Of a stretch of 64,000 nt of DNA, positions 54,929 through 64,000 are shown piece by piece. The notes beneath the pieces are model-generated. The model had not been told where the DNA came from. It ran no database searches and saw only the letters and a program-made list of their open reading frames with translations. Source of the stretch: Methylococcus capsulatus str. Texas = ATCC 19069 (GTDB taxonomy: Bacteria > Pseudomonadota > Gammaproteobacteria > Methylococcales > Methylococcaceae); the NCBI RefSeq assembly GCF_000424685.1, contig NZ_AUKJ01000003.1, positions 1-64,000 on the forward strand, read 5' to 3'. The position numbers were made by a program, and so were the translations under genes. How positions within the stretch are numbered: position 1 is the stretch's first letter; the number at the start of each line of letters is the position of its first letter.

Positions 54929-55894
54929 ATGATTTCCGTGCCGATGGAGTGGAAGGAGCGCTTCGACCCCCGCCGCTTCTTCCGGGGTGAGAAAGCGGTG
55001 GACGGCCCGGTCCTCCTCACCCATCGCCGGGTGTTCATCGTCCCCAACCGGCGTGGATTCGGACTGGCCGTGCTGCTTGCGATACAGTTCCTGGCCGCCA
55101 TCAATTACGGCAACAACCTGGCCTTCATCCTGACCTTCCTGCTGGCCGGCATCGCCATGCAGTCCACGCTTCATGCGTTCCGCAACCTGGCGGGGCTGAG
55201 CGTGCGCCGCGGCAAGGCGCCGCCGGTGTTCGCCGGGGAGCCGGCGCGTTTCGAGCTGCATCTGGACAACCCTTCCCGCATCCACCGCTTGGGTCTCACC
55301 GCCCGGCTGGCCGGCTCTGCAACGCCGGTCCGCTTCGACGTCGCGCCTGGAACCACGGCCACACTGATTCTCCATGCGGAAACCGAACAGCGCGGCTGGC
55401 TGTCCATGCCCACCGTGACCTTCGACACCTCCTTCCCGCTCGGCCTGTTCCGCGCTTGGTCGCCGATCAACCTGCGCCAAAGGGTACTGGTATACCCCCG
55501 TCCGGCGCCCCCCGGCATCAGACCGACCCCGATTCCCGAACCGGGTCTGGGTGTGCGACCCGACACCCGCGAGGAGGAGGATTTTCATGGCTTCTCGGCT
55601 TACCGGCCGGGCGACCCGCTGAAGCGCATCCACTGGAAGGGGGTGGCGAAGGGCCAGGGCGTGCACGTCAAACAGTACGCCGGCGGCGACACGGCGGAAC
55701 TGTTGCTGGACTGGCAGTACACGCCCGGCGCCGACGTCGAGGCCCGGCTGTCCCGGCTGTGCCGCTGGGTACTGGACGCCGAGGCGGCGGGCACGCCCTA
55801 CGGCCTGCGACTCCCCGGCGTCGCGATCCAGAAGGGCCGGGGTGAAGCCCATCGGGCCCGCTGCCTGGAAGCGCTGGCGTTGTTCGGCACATGA
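54929..55894 (+). CDS. DUF58-domain protein
   Basis: 321 aa. The N-terminal ~75 residues hold two transmembrane helices (FGLAVLLAIQFLAAINYGNNLAF region). A beta-rich domain follows, then the conserved DUF58 motif YRPGDPLKRIHWKGVAKG near residue 230. It is the standard partner of MoxR. Its stop overlaps the next gene's ATG by 4 nt. Confidence 0.88.
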   Translation: MISVPMEWKERFDPRRFFRGEKAVDGPVLLTHRRVFIVPNRRGFGLAVLLAIQFLAAINYGNNLAFILTFLLAGIAMQSTLHAFRNLAGLSVRRGKAPPVFAGEPARFELHLDNPSRIHRLGLTARLAGSATPVRFDVAPGTTATLILHAETEQRGWLSMPTVTFDTSFPLGLFRAWSPINLRQRVLVYPRPAPPGIRPTPIPEPGLGVRPDTREEEDFHGFSAYRPGDPLKRIHWKGVAKGQGVHVKQYAGGDTAELLLDWQYTPGADVEARLSRLCRWVLDAEAAGTPYGLRLPGVAIQKGRGEAHRARCLEALALFGT

Positions 55895-58005
55895 CCCCTC
55901 CCTCCCTCCCACCCGAACTCCTCCGGCGCAATCTGCCGCTGCTGTGCGCAGCCCTGGCGCTGGTGGTGACGCCGCATTGGGCCGACCTGCCGCCCGCCTT
56001 CCCCGGTTTCGTCTGGCTGGCCTGTGGCTGGCGGCTGGCGGCGCTTTACCGCAAGGCGCCCCCGCCTTCGCGAATCGGCCTGTTCCTGCTGACCCTGGCG
56101 GGGGCGGGGCTGGTTTATCTGCACTTCCACAAGTTCTATGGACGGGAGGGCGGCACCGCCCTGTTCCTGGTAGGGCTGGGCCTCAAGCTGCTCGAAATGC
56201 GCAGCCTGCGTGACCTGTACCTGGTGGTCTACCTGGCGCTGTTCGTCGCCGTCACCGAATACCTGTTCTCCCAGAGCATCCCCATCGCCGCTCATACCTT
56301 GGGGGTCGTCACGCTGTTGATGAGCTGCCTGATCGGCTTGAACGGCGGGGAGAACCTCGGCCTGGCCGGCCGGCTGCGCCTCGGCGCAAAGATGGTGCTG
56401 CAGGCCGTTCCGGTGATGGTGGTGCTGTTCCTGTTCCTGCCCCGCATCGCCGGCCCTTTGTGGAAGCTGCCGGAGGACGAACCCGGCGGCACGACCGGAC
56501 TGAGCGACTCGATGGAACCCGGTGCGATCAGCCGGCTCGGACTGTCGCGGGAAACCGCCTTCCGCGTCGACTTCGAGGGCGCCCCGCCGCCACCGCAGGA
56601 ACGCTACTGGCGCGGCCCGGTGTTCTGGAAGTACGACGGCCGCCGCTGGACCGCCGGCTACGACCAACCGCTCCCGGCCCGGCGGCCGCCGCAAACGGCC
56701 GGGGCAAGCTACCGCTATGTCCTCACCCTGGAACCGCAACGGCGACGCTGGGTGTTTGCGCTGGAGACGGCGGAGACCTTCCCGGCCGGACTGACGCGCG
56801 CCGAGGACGGCTTCCTCCTCGCCGCGGAACCGATCCGCGAACGCCGGCGCTACCTCCTGTCTTCGCGTCCGGCAGCGGCTTTCGACGCCTTGAGCGAGAG
56901 TGAACGCCGGCGCGCCTTGCAGCTTCCGGGCATGCCCGACGAACGGGTGCGGGCGCTGGTCGACGGCTGGCTGCTGGAGGATCCGTCCGCCGACGCCGTC
57001 GCGCAACGGGCCCTGCGCCATTTCCGCGAGCAACCGTTCATCTACTCCCTGCGTCCGCCGGCCATCGACGGGGACCCGATCGCCGGCTTTCTGTTCGAGA
57101 CCCGCCGCGGCTTCTGCGAACACTATGCCGGCGCCTTCGTCTACCTGATGCGGGTCGCCGGAATTCCAGCCCGGGTCGTCACCGGCTACCAGGGCGGACA
57201 CTGGAACCCGGTGGGACATTTCCTGGAAGTTTCTCAGGCCGACGCCCACGCCTGGGCGGAGATCTGGATCGACGGCAACGGCTGGACACGCATCGATCCC
57301 ACCGCCGCGGTGGCACCGGAGCGTATCGAACGGGAGCTGGCATTCGAGGCCGACGCCGACGGTGCGGTGGTGTTCGCCAGCCCGGTGGCGGAAGCGCTGG
57401 GACAGCGGCTGTCCAGCCTGCGCGGCCTGATCCGTGAGGCGGGCCTGCTGTGGGACGCGGTCGACCACGCCTGGGTGCAGTGGGTGCTGGCCTATGGTCC
57501 GGAGAACCAGGGCCGGTTTCTGGAGCGCCTGGGGGTCGTCGACTGGAACCGGCTGGTCTATTGGCTGACCGGTCTGCTCGGGCTCCTCGCCCTGATCTCC
57601 TTCATCCTGCTGTGGCCGCGCGGCCGGCCCGTCGCCGATCCGGCCCTGCGGGTCTATCTGCGGGTCGCCGGAAAGCTCGAACGCCAGGGACTCGTCCGCG
57701 CGCCCGCCGAAGGCATGCGCGATTTCGCGGCCCGGGTCGCCCGCAGCCGGCCCGATCTGGCCGAATCCTTCGGCCGGTTCACGGCGCTGTTCCTGGCCAT
57801 CCGCTATGGCGGCGTGGTCCAACCCGCCGCGCTCGAACGCCTGAAGGCACTGGGGCGGGAAATCCCGTCACGCCAGCGCGGCAGCCACCAGCACCGCGGC
57901 TTCCGCGATCTCGATGCTGGCGCCGAGGGTATCGCCGGTACAACCGCCGAGGCGGCGCAGCATCACGGCCCGCAAGGTCCAGGCAGCCGCCGCGGCCACG
58001 ACTAA
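55891..58005 (+). CDS. TgpA-type membrane transglutaminase-like protease (DUF3488)
   Basis: 704 aa. Residues ~1-200 are a multi-spanning DUF3488 region, followed by a periplasmic transglutaminase core with catalytic Cys in GFCEHYAGAFVYLMR, His in DAHAWAEIW and Asp in RIDPTAAV. One more TM (~residues 550-575) and a C-terminal cytoplasmic tail complete it. The last ~46 codons (57868-58005) are antisense to the 3' end of cobS and look unlike the family, so the original stop was probably lost. Possible role in envelope assembly. Confidence 0.88.
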   Translation: MTPPSLPPELLRRNLPLLCAALALVVTPHWADLPPAFPGFVWLACGWRLAALYRKAPPPSRIGLFLLTLAGAGLVYLHFHKFYGREGGTALFLVGLGLKLLEMRSLRDLYLVVYLALFVAVTEYLFSQSIPIAAHTLGVVTLLMSCLIGLNGGENLGLAGRLRLGAKMVLQAVPVMVVLFLFLPRIAGPLWKLPEDEPGGTTGLSDSMEPGAISRLGLSRETAFRVDFEGAPPPPQERYWRGPVFWKYDGRRWTAGYDQPLPARRPPQTAGASYRYVLTLEPQRRRWVFALETAETFPAGLTRAEDGFLLAAEPIRERRRYLLSSRPAAAFDALSESERRRALQLPGMPDERVRALVDGWLLEDPSADAVAQRALRHFREQPFIYSLRPPAIDGDPIAGFLFETRRGFCEHYAGAFVYLMRVAGIPARVVTGYQGGHWNPVGHFLEVSQADAHAWAEIWIDGNGWTRIDPTAAVAPERIERELAFEADADGAVVFASPVAEALGQRLSSLRGLIREAGLLWDAVDHAWVQWVLAYGPENQGRFLERLGVVDWNRLVYWLTGLLGLLALISFILLWPRGRPVADPALRVYLRVAGKLERQGLVRAPAEGMRDFAARVARSRPDLAESFGRFTALFLAIRYGGVVQPAALERLKALGREIPSRQRGSHQHRGFRDLDAGAEGIAGTTAEAAQHHGPQGPGSRRGHD

Positions 58006-58587
58006 CGGCCAGGGCCCGAGCGCCGCCACCGTCACCGCCGCCGTGGCGAGCACCGCGTAGAGCGCCGGCCGCCGCGGCAGGTTCTCCGCCAAAGGACTGC
58101 CCAGCCCGCCTTTGCGCACATAGGGCGTGGTGAGCAGGAGGGCCGGAACCAGGCCGCGCGCGGCCAGCGGGGCGATGAGCAGCGGCAGTCCGCCGGACAG
58201 CTCGGCGAGCGCGCCGAATTTCACCAGCAGCAGCAGGACGACGACGGCGACGGCGATCGGCCCGGAGCGGGGATCCTTCATGATTTCCAGGCTGCGTTCC
58301 GCATCGCCGTGGCCGCCCACCCAGGCATCGGCGCTGTCGGCGAGCCCATCGATATGCAGCCCGCCGGTGACGAGCACCCAGACCAGCAATACCAAGGCCG
58401 AAGCCAGCGAAGGACCGGCATCCTGCAGCAGCAGCCGGGCGGCCAGCAGGATCGTACCGATCAACAGCCCCACCGCGGGATAGAGCACGACCGACCGGCC
58501 CAGAGCGCGCGGGGAGAAATCCACGGCGCGCGGCACCGGCAGACGGGTCAGGAACTGCACCGCCAGCCAGAAAGGCGCAAGGTTCAA
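57868..58587 (-). CDS. cobS: Adenosylcobinamide-GDP ribazoletransferase (cobalamin synthase)
   Basis: 239-aa polytopic membrane enzyme joining adenosylcobinamide-GDP to alpha-ribazole (phosphate). Motifs: FLTRLPVP at the N-terminus, GGLHIDGLADSADAWVGG with the metal-binding acidic residues, and GGCTGDTLGASIE. The start is TTG 58587, overlapping the cobC stop (TTGA). The 3' end overlaps the convergent transglutaminase gene by 138 bp. Confidence 0.92.
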   Translation of the reverse strand: MNLAPFWLAVQFLTRLPVPRAVDFSPRALGRSVVLYPAVGLLIGTILLAARLLLQDAGPSLASALVLLVWVLVTGGLHIDGLADSADAWVGGHGDAERSLEIMKDPRSGPIAVAVVVLLLLVKFGALAELSGGLPLLIAPLAARGLVPALLLTTPYVRKGGLGSPLAENLPRRPALYAVLATAAVTVAALGPWPLVVAAAAAWTLRAVMLRRLGGCTGDTLGASIEIAEAAVLVAAALA

Positions 58588-59177
58588 GGCCGCCCTCCGT
58601 GGAACACCAGCCGCGGCGCATCCGCGCCGTCGCGGACGATGCGGCTCAGGCAGGCGGGGGGGACGTCGATCCCGAACAGGCGAGTCACGGGGAACTCCAG
58701 CACCCGGCGCAGTATGGCGCGGATGGTGCCGGCGTGGGCCACCACCAGCCAGTGCCGGCCGCCGGGCAGGCCCAGCAATTCCTCCCAGGCCGCGGCCACG
58801 CGGGTCTCGAAATCCGGGTAATGCTCGCCGTCCGGAGCTGGACTGCGATCCGGGCGGCGCTGGAAGTCCGACAGTTGCCCGCCATGGCGCTCGTACAATT
58901 CCGACCAGGGCCGCCCCTCCCAGTCGCCGAAGCCCAGCTCGCCGAGGCGCTCGTCGACCCGGAGCTCCACGCCGAGCCGCCCGGCCAGCTCGCCGGCGAA
59001 TTCGGCACACCGTCGGAGCGGCGACGTGGCGATGCCGGTCCAGGGCGGATGCTCCGGCAGCATCGCCCGCATCTGCGACCAGCCCCGGGCATTGAGGGGG
59101 ACATCGCATCCCCGGCCCAGGCACAGGCCGCCGTCGACCTCGCCGTGCCGCAGCAGATCGATGATGACCCGGCTCAT
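58584..59177 (-). CDS. cobC: Alpha-ribazole phosphatase-like histidine phosphatase
   Basis: 197-aa histidine phosphatase. The phospho-histidine motif is LLRHGEVDG at the N-terminus, with [17 protein letters not shown] and the second histidine in [13 protein letters not shown]. In this position it probably removes phosphate from alpha-ribazole-5'-phosphate or adenosylcobalamin phosphate. Four-base overlaps join it to cobT upstream and cobS downstream. CobC proteins are hard to distinguish from phosphoglycerate mutase-like enzymes; context decides. Confidence 0.85.
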   Translation of the reverse strand: MSRVIIDLLRHGEVDGGLCLGRGCDVPLNARGWSQMRAMLPEHPPWTGIATSPLRRCAEFAGELAGRLGVELRVDERLGELGFGDWEGRPWSELYERHGGQLSDFQRRPDRSPAPDGEHYPDFETRVAAAWEELLGLPGGRHWLVVAHAGTIRAILRRVLEFPVTRLFGIDVPPACLSRIVRDGADAPRLVFHGGRP

Positions 59178-60214
59178 CCGCCCGACACCCCGGCCTCGGC
59201 GAAAGTCGCCATCTCGTTGTGCAGGGCGCAGGCCGCCCGCAAGAGCGGCACGGCCACCGCCGCCCCGCTGCCTTCGCCCAGCCGCATGCCCAGATCGATC
59301 AGCGGCTCCCCGCCCAGCGCCTCCAGCACCAGGCGATGGCCCGGCTCGGCCGAGCGATGGGCGTAGAGGAACCAGTCCGCGCAGGCCGGCTGCATGCGGA
59401 CCGCCAACAAGGCGGCAACCGTCGCGATGAAGCCGTCCACCAGCACCGGAATCGAGGCCGCGGCGGCGGTCAGATAGGCGCCGGTCAGCGCGGCGATCTC
59501 GAATCCCCCCAGGCGGCGGAGGATTTCCGCCGGATCGCGCAACGCTTCTCCATGCAACCGCAATGCCGTTCCGATCACCTCGCATTTGCGGCGGACGCCG
59601 GCGCCGTCGAGTCCGGTGCCGGGGCCGGCGAGCCGCTCCGGTCCGACGCCGACCAGCGCGCAGGCCAGGGCCGCCGCGGAAGTGGTGTTGGCGATGCCCA
59701 TTTCGCCGCCGATGAACAGCTGCGCGCCGTAGCGCCTTGCGCGCGAGGCCGCTTCCGCGCCGGCCGCCAGCGCCCGGTCGCGCTGGGCTTCCGACATGGC
59801 GGCCGCGCGGGTGAAGTTGGCGGTGCCGCTGCCGGCGCGGGCGTCGACGACGCCAAGGCCCGCGAGCGGCTCGGCGACGCCGGCGTCGACCACCTCCAGC
59901 ACCGCTCCGATCTGCCGCGCCAGGACGCTGATGGCGGCGCCCCCCGCCACGAACACACGGCACATCTCCCGCGTGACCGACGGGGGATAGGCGGAAACGC
60001 CCTCCTCGGCGACGCCATGGTCGGCGGCGAACACGCTGATCCAGACCCGCTCCAGCGACGGCCGGCCGCTGCCCTGCATGGCGGCCAGGCGAGCCGCCAA
60101 ATCTTCCAGCCGCCCCAACGATCCCGCCGGTTTGGTGAGTTCCGCCTGGCGCTGCAAAGCGCGGCGGAAGGTCTCGCTACGGGGCGGCGCGACATCGGGG
60201 ACGATCCAGCTCAT
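59174..60214 (-). CDS. cobT: Nicotinate-nucleotide-dimethylbenzimidazole phosphoribosyltransferase
   Basis: 346-aa enzyme that activates dimethylbenzimidazole as alpha-ribazole phosphate. Family landmarks are [13 protein letters not shown] near the N-terminus, [26 protein letters not shown] and the catalytic glutamate in [10 protein letters not shown]. The start at ATG 60214 overlaps the cobU stop; the stop overlaps the cobC ATG. Confidence 0.93.
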   Translation of the reverse strand: MSWIVPDVAPPRSETFRRALQRQAELTKPAGSLGRLEDLAARLAAMQGSGRPSLERVWISVFAADHGVAEEGVSAYPPSVTREMCRVFVAGGAAISVLARQIGAVLEVVDAGVAEPLAGLGVVDARAGSGTANFTRAAAMSEAQRDRALAAGAEAASRARRYGAQLFIGGEMGIANTTSAAALACALVGVGPERLAGPGTGLDGAGVRRKCEVIGTALRLHGEALRDPAEILRRLGGFEIAALTGAYLTAAAASIPVLVDGFIATVAALLAVRMQPACADWFLYAHRSAEPGHRLVLEALGGEPLIDLGMRLGEGSGAAVAVPLLRAACALHNEMATFAEAGVSGG

Positions 60215-60726
60215 GGCGCTCCCTTCAGCACCTGGGGCAGGCCGGCCACGACCCAGACCACCCGGTCGCAGAGCACGGCGAGCTCCTGATGCAGCCAACC
60301 GGCCTCGTCGACGAAACGACGCGCCAGCGGATTGAGGGGGACGATACCCTGACCGACCTCGTTGCTCACGAGGCAGATCCGGCCCGGCAGGCCCGGAAGC
60401 ACCTGCAGCAGCGCCTGCCGTTCACGGCGGAACACCTCCTCGCCCTCGGCCAGCAGGTTGCTGAGCCAGAGGGTCAAACAGTCCACCAGGATGAACCGGC
60501 CGGGACCGGCGTTCGCCTCCAGACTGGCGGCCAGCGCCAGCGGCTCTTCCACGGTAGGCCAGGATGGCGGGCGCCTCGCCCGGTGGCCGCCGATGCGCGC
60601 CGCCATTTCGGCGTCGCCCGCCACGGCGGTCGCGACATATGCGACGTCCAGCCCCGACAGCCGGGCGCGCTGCTCGGCGTGGCGACTCTTCCCGGAGCGC
60701 GCGCCTCCCAGTATCAATTCCTTCAT
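60211..60726 (-). CDS. cobU: Adenosylcobinamide kinase/guanylyltransferase
   Basis: 171-aa bifunctional enzyme that phosphorylates adenosylcobinamide and transfers GMP to it. P-loop [12 protein letters not shown], then [23 protein letters not shown] and [11 protein letters not shown] are all intact. The start at ATG 60726 places the P-loop at residues 7-15 as in the family. It is the first gene of cobU-T-C-S. No B12 riboswitch motif was seen upstream; a composite palindromic repeat lies there instead. Confidence 0.93.
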   Translation of the reverse strand: MKELILGGARSGKSRHAEQRARLSGLDVAYVATAVAGDAEMAARIGGHRARRPPSWPTVEEPLALAASLEANAGPGRFILVDCLTLWLSNLLAEGEEVFRRERQALLQVLPGLPGRICLVSNEVGQGIVPLNPLARRFVDEAGWLHQELAVLCDRVVWVVAGLPQVLKGAP

Positions 60727-60754
60727 CCCAAATGCGGTCCCTAAAGCGGTCAAA

Positions 60755-60855
60755 CCCTCATCCCCGGCCCTTTCATGCCGGGCTATCCTGCCCGGCACCC
60801 TTCGGGTCAATGCAAATCTGCTCCCGGCAGATTTGTCCCAGAGGGAGAAGGGAGT
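60755..60855. repeat. Composite REP-like element with two inner hairpins
   Basis: The outer parts match the dispersed palindrome family (CCCTCATCCCCGGCCC at one end, AGAGGGAGAAGGGAG at the other). Between them are two further perfect hairpins: TGCCGGGC/GCCCGGCA (60776-60797) and CAAATCTGC/GCAGATTTG (60813-60835). It lies between the divergent-side GGDEF-EAL end and cobU and may act as a terminator or mRNA boundary. Confidence 0.65.
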
Positions 60856-60906
60856 AAAGCCCCTTGATTGTAAGCGCTCCGCCGGGCCGGGACCGCGGAA
60901 ATATAC

Positions 60907-62691
60907 TCAGACGTATCCGGAATCTTCGAACCAATGCGCGAAATCCTCCGCGGTGAGCGGCTCCGACAGCCGGAAGCCCTGGTATTCGCTGCAGCCGCAG
61001 CGCTCGATGCATTCCAGTTCCTCCGGCGTCTCCACGCCTTCGGCGATGACGTCCAGGCCCAGGCTGCCGCCCAGCGCGACGATCGCCTTGACGATGAGCT
61101 CGTTGGCCGGGATCCGGTCGATCCCGCTGACGAAGGAGCGGTCGATCTTGAGGCGATCCAGCGGAAATTTCCTGAGATAGCTCAGGCTCGAATAGCCGGT
61201 GCCGAAATCGTCGATGGCGAGACGAATGCCGGAATCGCGCAACTGCCGGAGGATGCCGACCGAGCTTTCCGCGTCCGCCATGACCGCGCTCTCGGTCAGC
61301 TCCAGTTCCAGATGCTCCGCGCGGATGCCGGTCCTTTGCACGATGGCCCGGACCTGGTCGCAGAATTCCCGGCTCCTGAACTGCAGGGGCGAGATGTTGA
61401 CGGCCATGCGCAAGGGCGGCAACCCTTGGGAAAGCCAGCGGACCTGCTGCGCGCAGGCCGTCTCCAGTGCCCACAGGCCGAGGGGCAGAATCAGACCGGT
61501 GTCCTCCGCCACCGGGATGAATTTCAGCGGAGGAACCCTCCCTAGCACGGGATTGGTCCAGCGCAGCAACGCTTCGACCCCGACGATGCGGTCGTCCGCC
61601 GTCGCCATCTGAGGCTGGAAATGGCAGCAGAACTCGCCCTTTTCCAGCGCCGCATTCAGATAGGACTCGAGCGTCACGCGCTCGACCACCGTCGAGTTCA
61701 TTTCCTCGGTGAACAGCGCAAACCGGTTGCGCCCTTCGCGTTTGGCGCAATACATGGCAGCATCGGCCTTACGCATCAGGCCTTCGACCGTCGCGTCGTG
61801 TTCGGGGAACAGGACGACGCCGATGCTGGCTGAAGTCGTGATCTCGTGATTCTGGATCAGGAAGGGCCGTTCCAGACTCTGCGCCAGCTTGGCCGCCACC
61901 GCGAGCGCTTCGTCCGGTCCCTGCACCGGCTCCAGCAGCACCGTGAATTCGTCTCCGCCGAGGCGCGCCACGGTGTCCACCTTGCGCACGCAGGCGGCGA
62001 AACGGCCGGCCACCCCTTGCAGCAACTGGTCGCCCGCCGCATGCCCCAGCGTGTCGTTGACCAGTTTGAAACGGTCGAGGTCGATGAACAGCAGCGCGAT
62101 CCGGTAGCCCCCGCGCTGGCCCCGCAGACAGGCGCGCTTGAGCCGGTCGTTCAGCAGCAGGCGGTTGGGCAGGCTGGTGAGCGGGTCATAATGCGCCAGA
62201 TGATAAAGATGGTTCTGCTTGCGGTTGGCGACCTCCTCGAACAGGTCGTGCCCGCTGCCGATACCCAGGTACAGACCGCCCTCGGTGACGATGAAGCCGC
62301 TGACCATGTGCCGCATACCAGCGTCGATGATGATCCGGGAGAGATCGTCGATGCTGGAATCGGCCTCGACGATGACCGGTTCAGGATCCATGAATGCGGC
62401 GATGGCGTGCTTGTGGTAGAGGTCCCGGCTGTACGGGTGGAGAAATTGCTCCACCAGGGAATAGCGGTCGATCAGGCCCACCGGCCGCATCGCGTCGTCG
62501 ACCACGGCGGCGGCGGACAGCGTGGGATCGTGCAAGAATCGGTCGAGAATGGCAAGGCAAGGGGAATCGCGATGATAGGGCGGGAAGCGCCGGGCGAGCA
62601 CCCGCACTCGCGCATCGGCGGGGAAACGGGCGGCATCGAAATCGGGATGGGCGTGACGTTTTTCTGCCTCGTTGGTGCGGACGTCCGACAT
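60907..62691 (-). CDS. GGDEF-EAL protein with N-terminal CBS-like module
   Basis: 594 aa. Residues ~20-150 resemble paired CBS domains (AAAVVDDAMRPVGLIDR, FMDPEPVIVEADSSI). The GGDEF domain (~165-325) has an intact GGDEF site. The EAL domain (~345-590) has EALLRW, ELTES, DDFGTGYSS, KIDRSFV and EGVET, so both c-di-GMP synthesis and hydrolysis residues are present. Cytosolic, without TM helices. ATG 62691 is preferred (GGGAG 9 nt upstream) over GTG 62718. Confidence 0.9.
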   Translation of the reverse strand: MSDVRTNEAEKRHAHPDFDAARFPADARVRVLARRFPPYHRDSPCLAILDRFLHDPTLSAAAVVDDAMRPVGLIDRYSLVEQFLHPYSRDLYHKHAIAAFMDPEPVIVEADSSIDDLSRIIIDAGMRHMVSGFIVTEGGLYLGIGSGHDLFEEVANRKQNHLYHLAHYDPLTSLPNRLLLNDRLKRACLRGQRGGYRIALLFIDLDRFKLVNDTLGHAAGDQLLQGVAGRFAACVRKVDTVARLGGDEFTVLLEPVQGPDEALAVAAKLAQSLERPFLIQNHEITTSASIGVVLFPEHDATVEGLMRKADAAMYCAKREGRNRFALFTEEMNSTVVERVTLESYLNAALEKGEFCCHFQPQMATADDRIVGVEALLRWTNPVLGRVPPLKFIPVAEDTGLILPLGLWALETACAQQVRWLSQGLPPLRMAVNISPLQFRSREFCDQVRAIVQRTGIRAEHLELELTESAVMADAESSVGILRQLRDSGIRLAIDDFGTGYSSLSYLRKFPLDRLKIDRSFVSGIDRIPANELIVKAIVALGGSLGLDVIAEGVETPEELECIERCGCSEYQGFRLSEPLTAEDFAHWFEDSGYV

Positions 62692-62779
62692 CGCGGGGCG
62701 CTCCCAGCTTCGATTCACTCGGGAAGCCCAACATAGCGGCCGACCGTTACCGAAATGTGAAAGACCAGACCGAACCCGG

Positions 62780-63360
<581 letters not shown>

Positions 63361-63598
63361 CAACACACCCTCCACGCTTCGGGTGTCGTGATTGTAGGGC
63401 CACAGGCACGGCGGCTGTCAACGTACACCACTCTTGCCGTGGCGGGAAACCCGGTGCATAGTGTGGTTTCCTGGCGTTGCATCCGTCACGGTACGACGGG
63501 AGACGGTCACATCCGGACCCGACATCGCCGCGATGTCACGCCCGCCAGGCACCTTGCAAGTGACCCCGATCAGGAACCCGCCTAAGGAGCAGGAATAC

Positions 63599-64000
63599 AT
63601 GCGCACGATCGCTAGCGATACCGGCATCGGCAGGCTGAAACACGTCGCTCTGTCCACCTTTCTCGCGATTGCCGGGACCGGCCCCGCAAATGCGGCGCCA
63701 CCCCCTCTGCCCTGCTCGGATGAAATCGCCAGATACTGCAAGAACCTCGGCCTCGGCGGCGGCCGCGTGCAGAACTGTCTCAGGGAGCATGACGCCCAGC
63801 TCTCGCCGGCCTGCCGCGCCGGCTTGGAATCCGCTCTCGCCAGACACCGGGAAATACAGGCCGCCTGCGGGGCCGACGTCGAGCGCCTGTGCAAGGATGT
63901 CCGGCCGGGTAAGGGCCGGCTGGCAGCCTGCCTGAAAGAACATCACCGGGAGGTGTCCTCCCTCTGCAAAGACACCCTGGCTGCCGCCCGCAAGGCCGGG
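63599..64000 (+). CDS. Exported cysteine-rich-repeat protein (cut by window end)
   Basis: At least 134 codons, running off the window. RBS AAGGAGCAGG precedes ATG 63599. A signal peptide ends near PANAAPP. The mature part has tandem Cys-rich repeats of ~30 residues: CSDEIARYCKN, NCLREHDAQLSPACR, ACGADVERLCKDVRPGKGRLAACLKEH, SSLCKD. This is the eukaryote-like Cys-rich GLG1 repeat found in secreted bacterial proteins of unknown function. Confidence 0.7.
   Translation, partial: MRTIASDTGIGRLKHVALSTFLAIAGTGPANAAPPPLPCSDEIARYCKNLGLGGGRVQNCLREHDAQLSPACRAGLESALARHREIQAACGADVERLCKDVRPGKGRLAACLKEHHREVSSLCKDTLAAARKAG

Noticed and set aside
60727-60906. Cobalamin riboswitch upstream of cobU
   Set aside because: No B12-box sequence or matching fold was recognised; the region is filled by palindromic repeats.

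Overview
The window looks like chromosome of a high-GC gammaproteobacterial methanotroph, most likely Methylococcus or a close relative. The evidence is the methylotrophy pair mtdB (tetrahydromethanopterin branch) and fchA (tetrahydrofolate branch), a cytochrome P460 gene near tig/clpP, a large inorganic-carbon (DAB-type) operon, and gammaproteobacterial housekeeping blocks such as gluQ-dksA, YcgN and DUF2959. This assignment is inference from gene content; no database search was possible.

Layout. 1-9.6 kb: clpP (cut by the window edge), tig, tRNA-Leu, a CPBP membrane protein, a class II aldolase, a secreted protein, cytochrome P460, FKBP, a YcgN/DUF2959 block, a Nudix hydrolase, gluQ, dksA and a cyclophilin. 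9.6-19.05 kb (minus strand): a tight five-gene operon with one DabA (DUF2309) and four NuoL/NuoM-type proton-channel subunits, which is the most unusual operon here. 19.3-24.1 kb: gltX-cysS, divergent mtdB and fchA, then tRNA-Pro/Arg/His/Lys.

24.1-33.9 kb is an accessory, decaying region. It holds relics of a type III restriction-modification pair mixed with palindromic repeats, a GGDEF gene abutting an IS3-type orfA remnant, an AT-rich HNH nuclease gene, an nnrU-like gene with one nonsense codon, a broken PEP-mutase-like gene, a single integron-type cassette (small ORF plus attC site) and a truncated hydrolase relic. Intact genes between them encode a lipoprotein, a GFA-family enzyme, a pterin carbinolamine dehydratase and a TIGR01777 epimerase.

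33.9-43.2 kb: an outer-membrane beta-barrel gene with a sigma54-like promoter and three NtrC-like sites, divergent from amtB; small secreted proteins; a methyltransferase; an aldo/keto reductase; and pxpBCA (5-oxoprolinase). 43.3-49.0 kb: a 1707-aa DEDD-exonuclease/RecQ/UvrD fusion followed by a broken RelBE-type toxin-antitoxin locus. 49.0-58.0 kb: an asparagine synthase with an ArnT-like glycosyltransferase, a Rap1a-like protein, a DUF4136 lipoprotein, and a MoxR-DUF58-transglutaminase operon. 57.9-64.0 kb: cobU-cobT-cobC-cobS chained by 4-nt overlaps, a GGDEF-EAL protein, a YfhL-type ferredoxin, a small hypothetical gene, and a Cys-rich-repeat protein cut by the window end.

Two loci best fit the search for something undescribed: the DabA operon with four antiporter-like subunits, and the exonuclease-RecQ-UvrD fusion. 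No CRISPR array, rRNA, complete transposon or integrase gene was seen.
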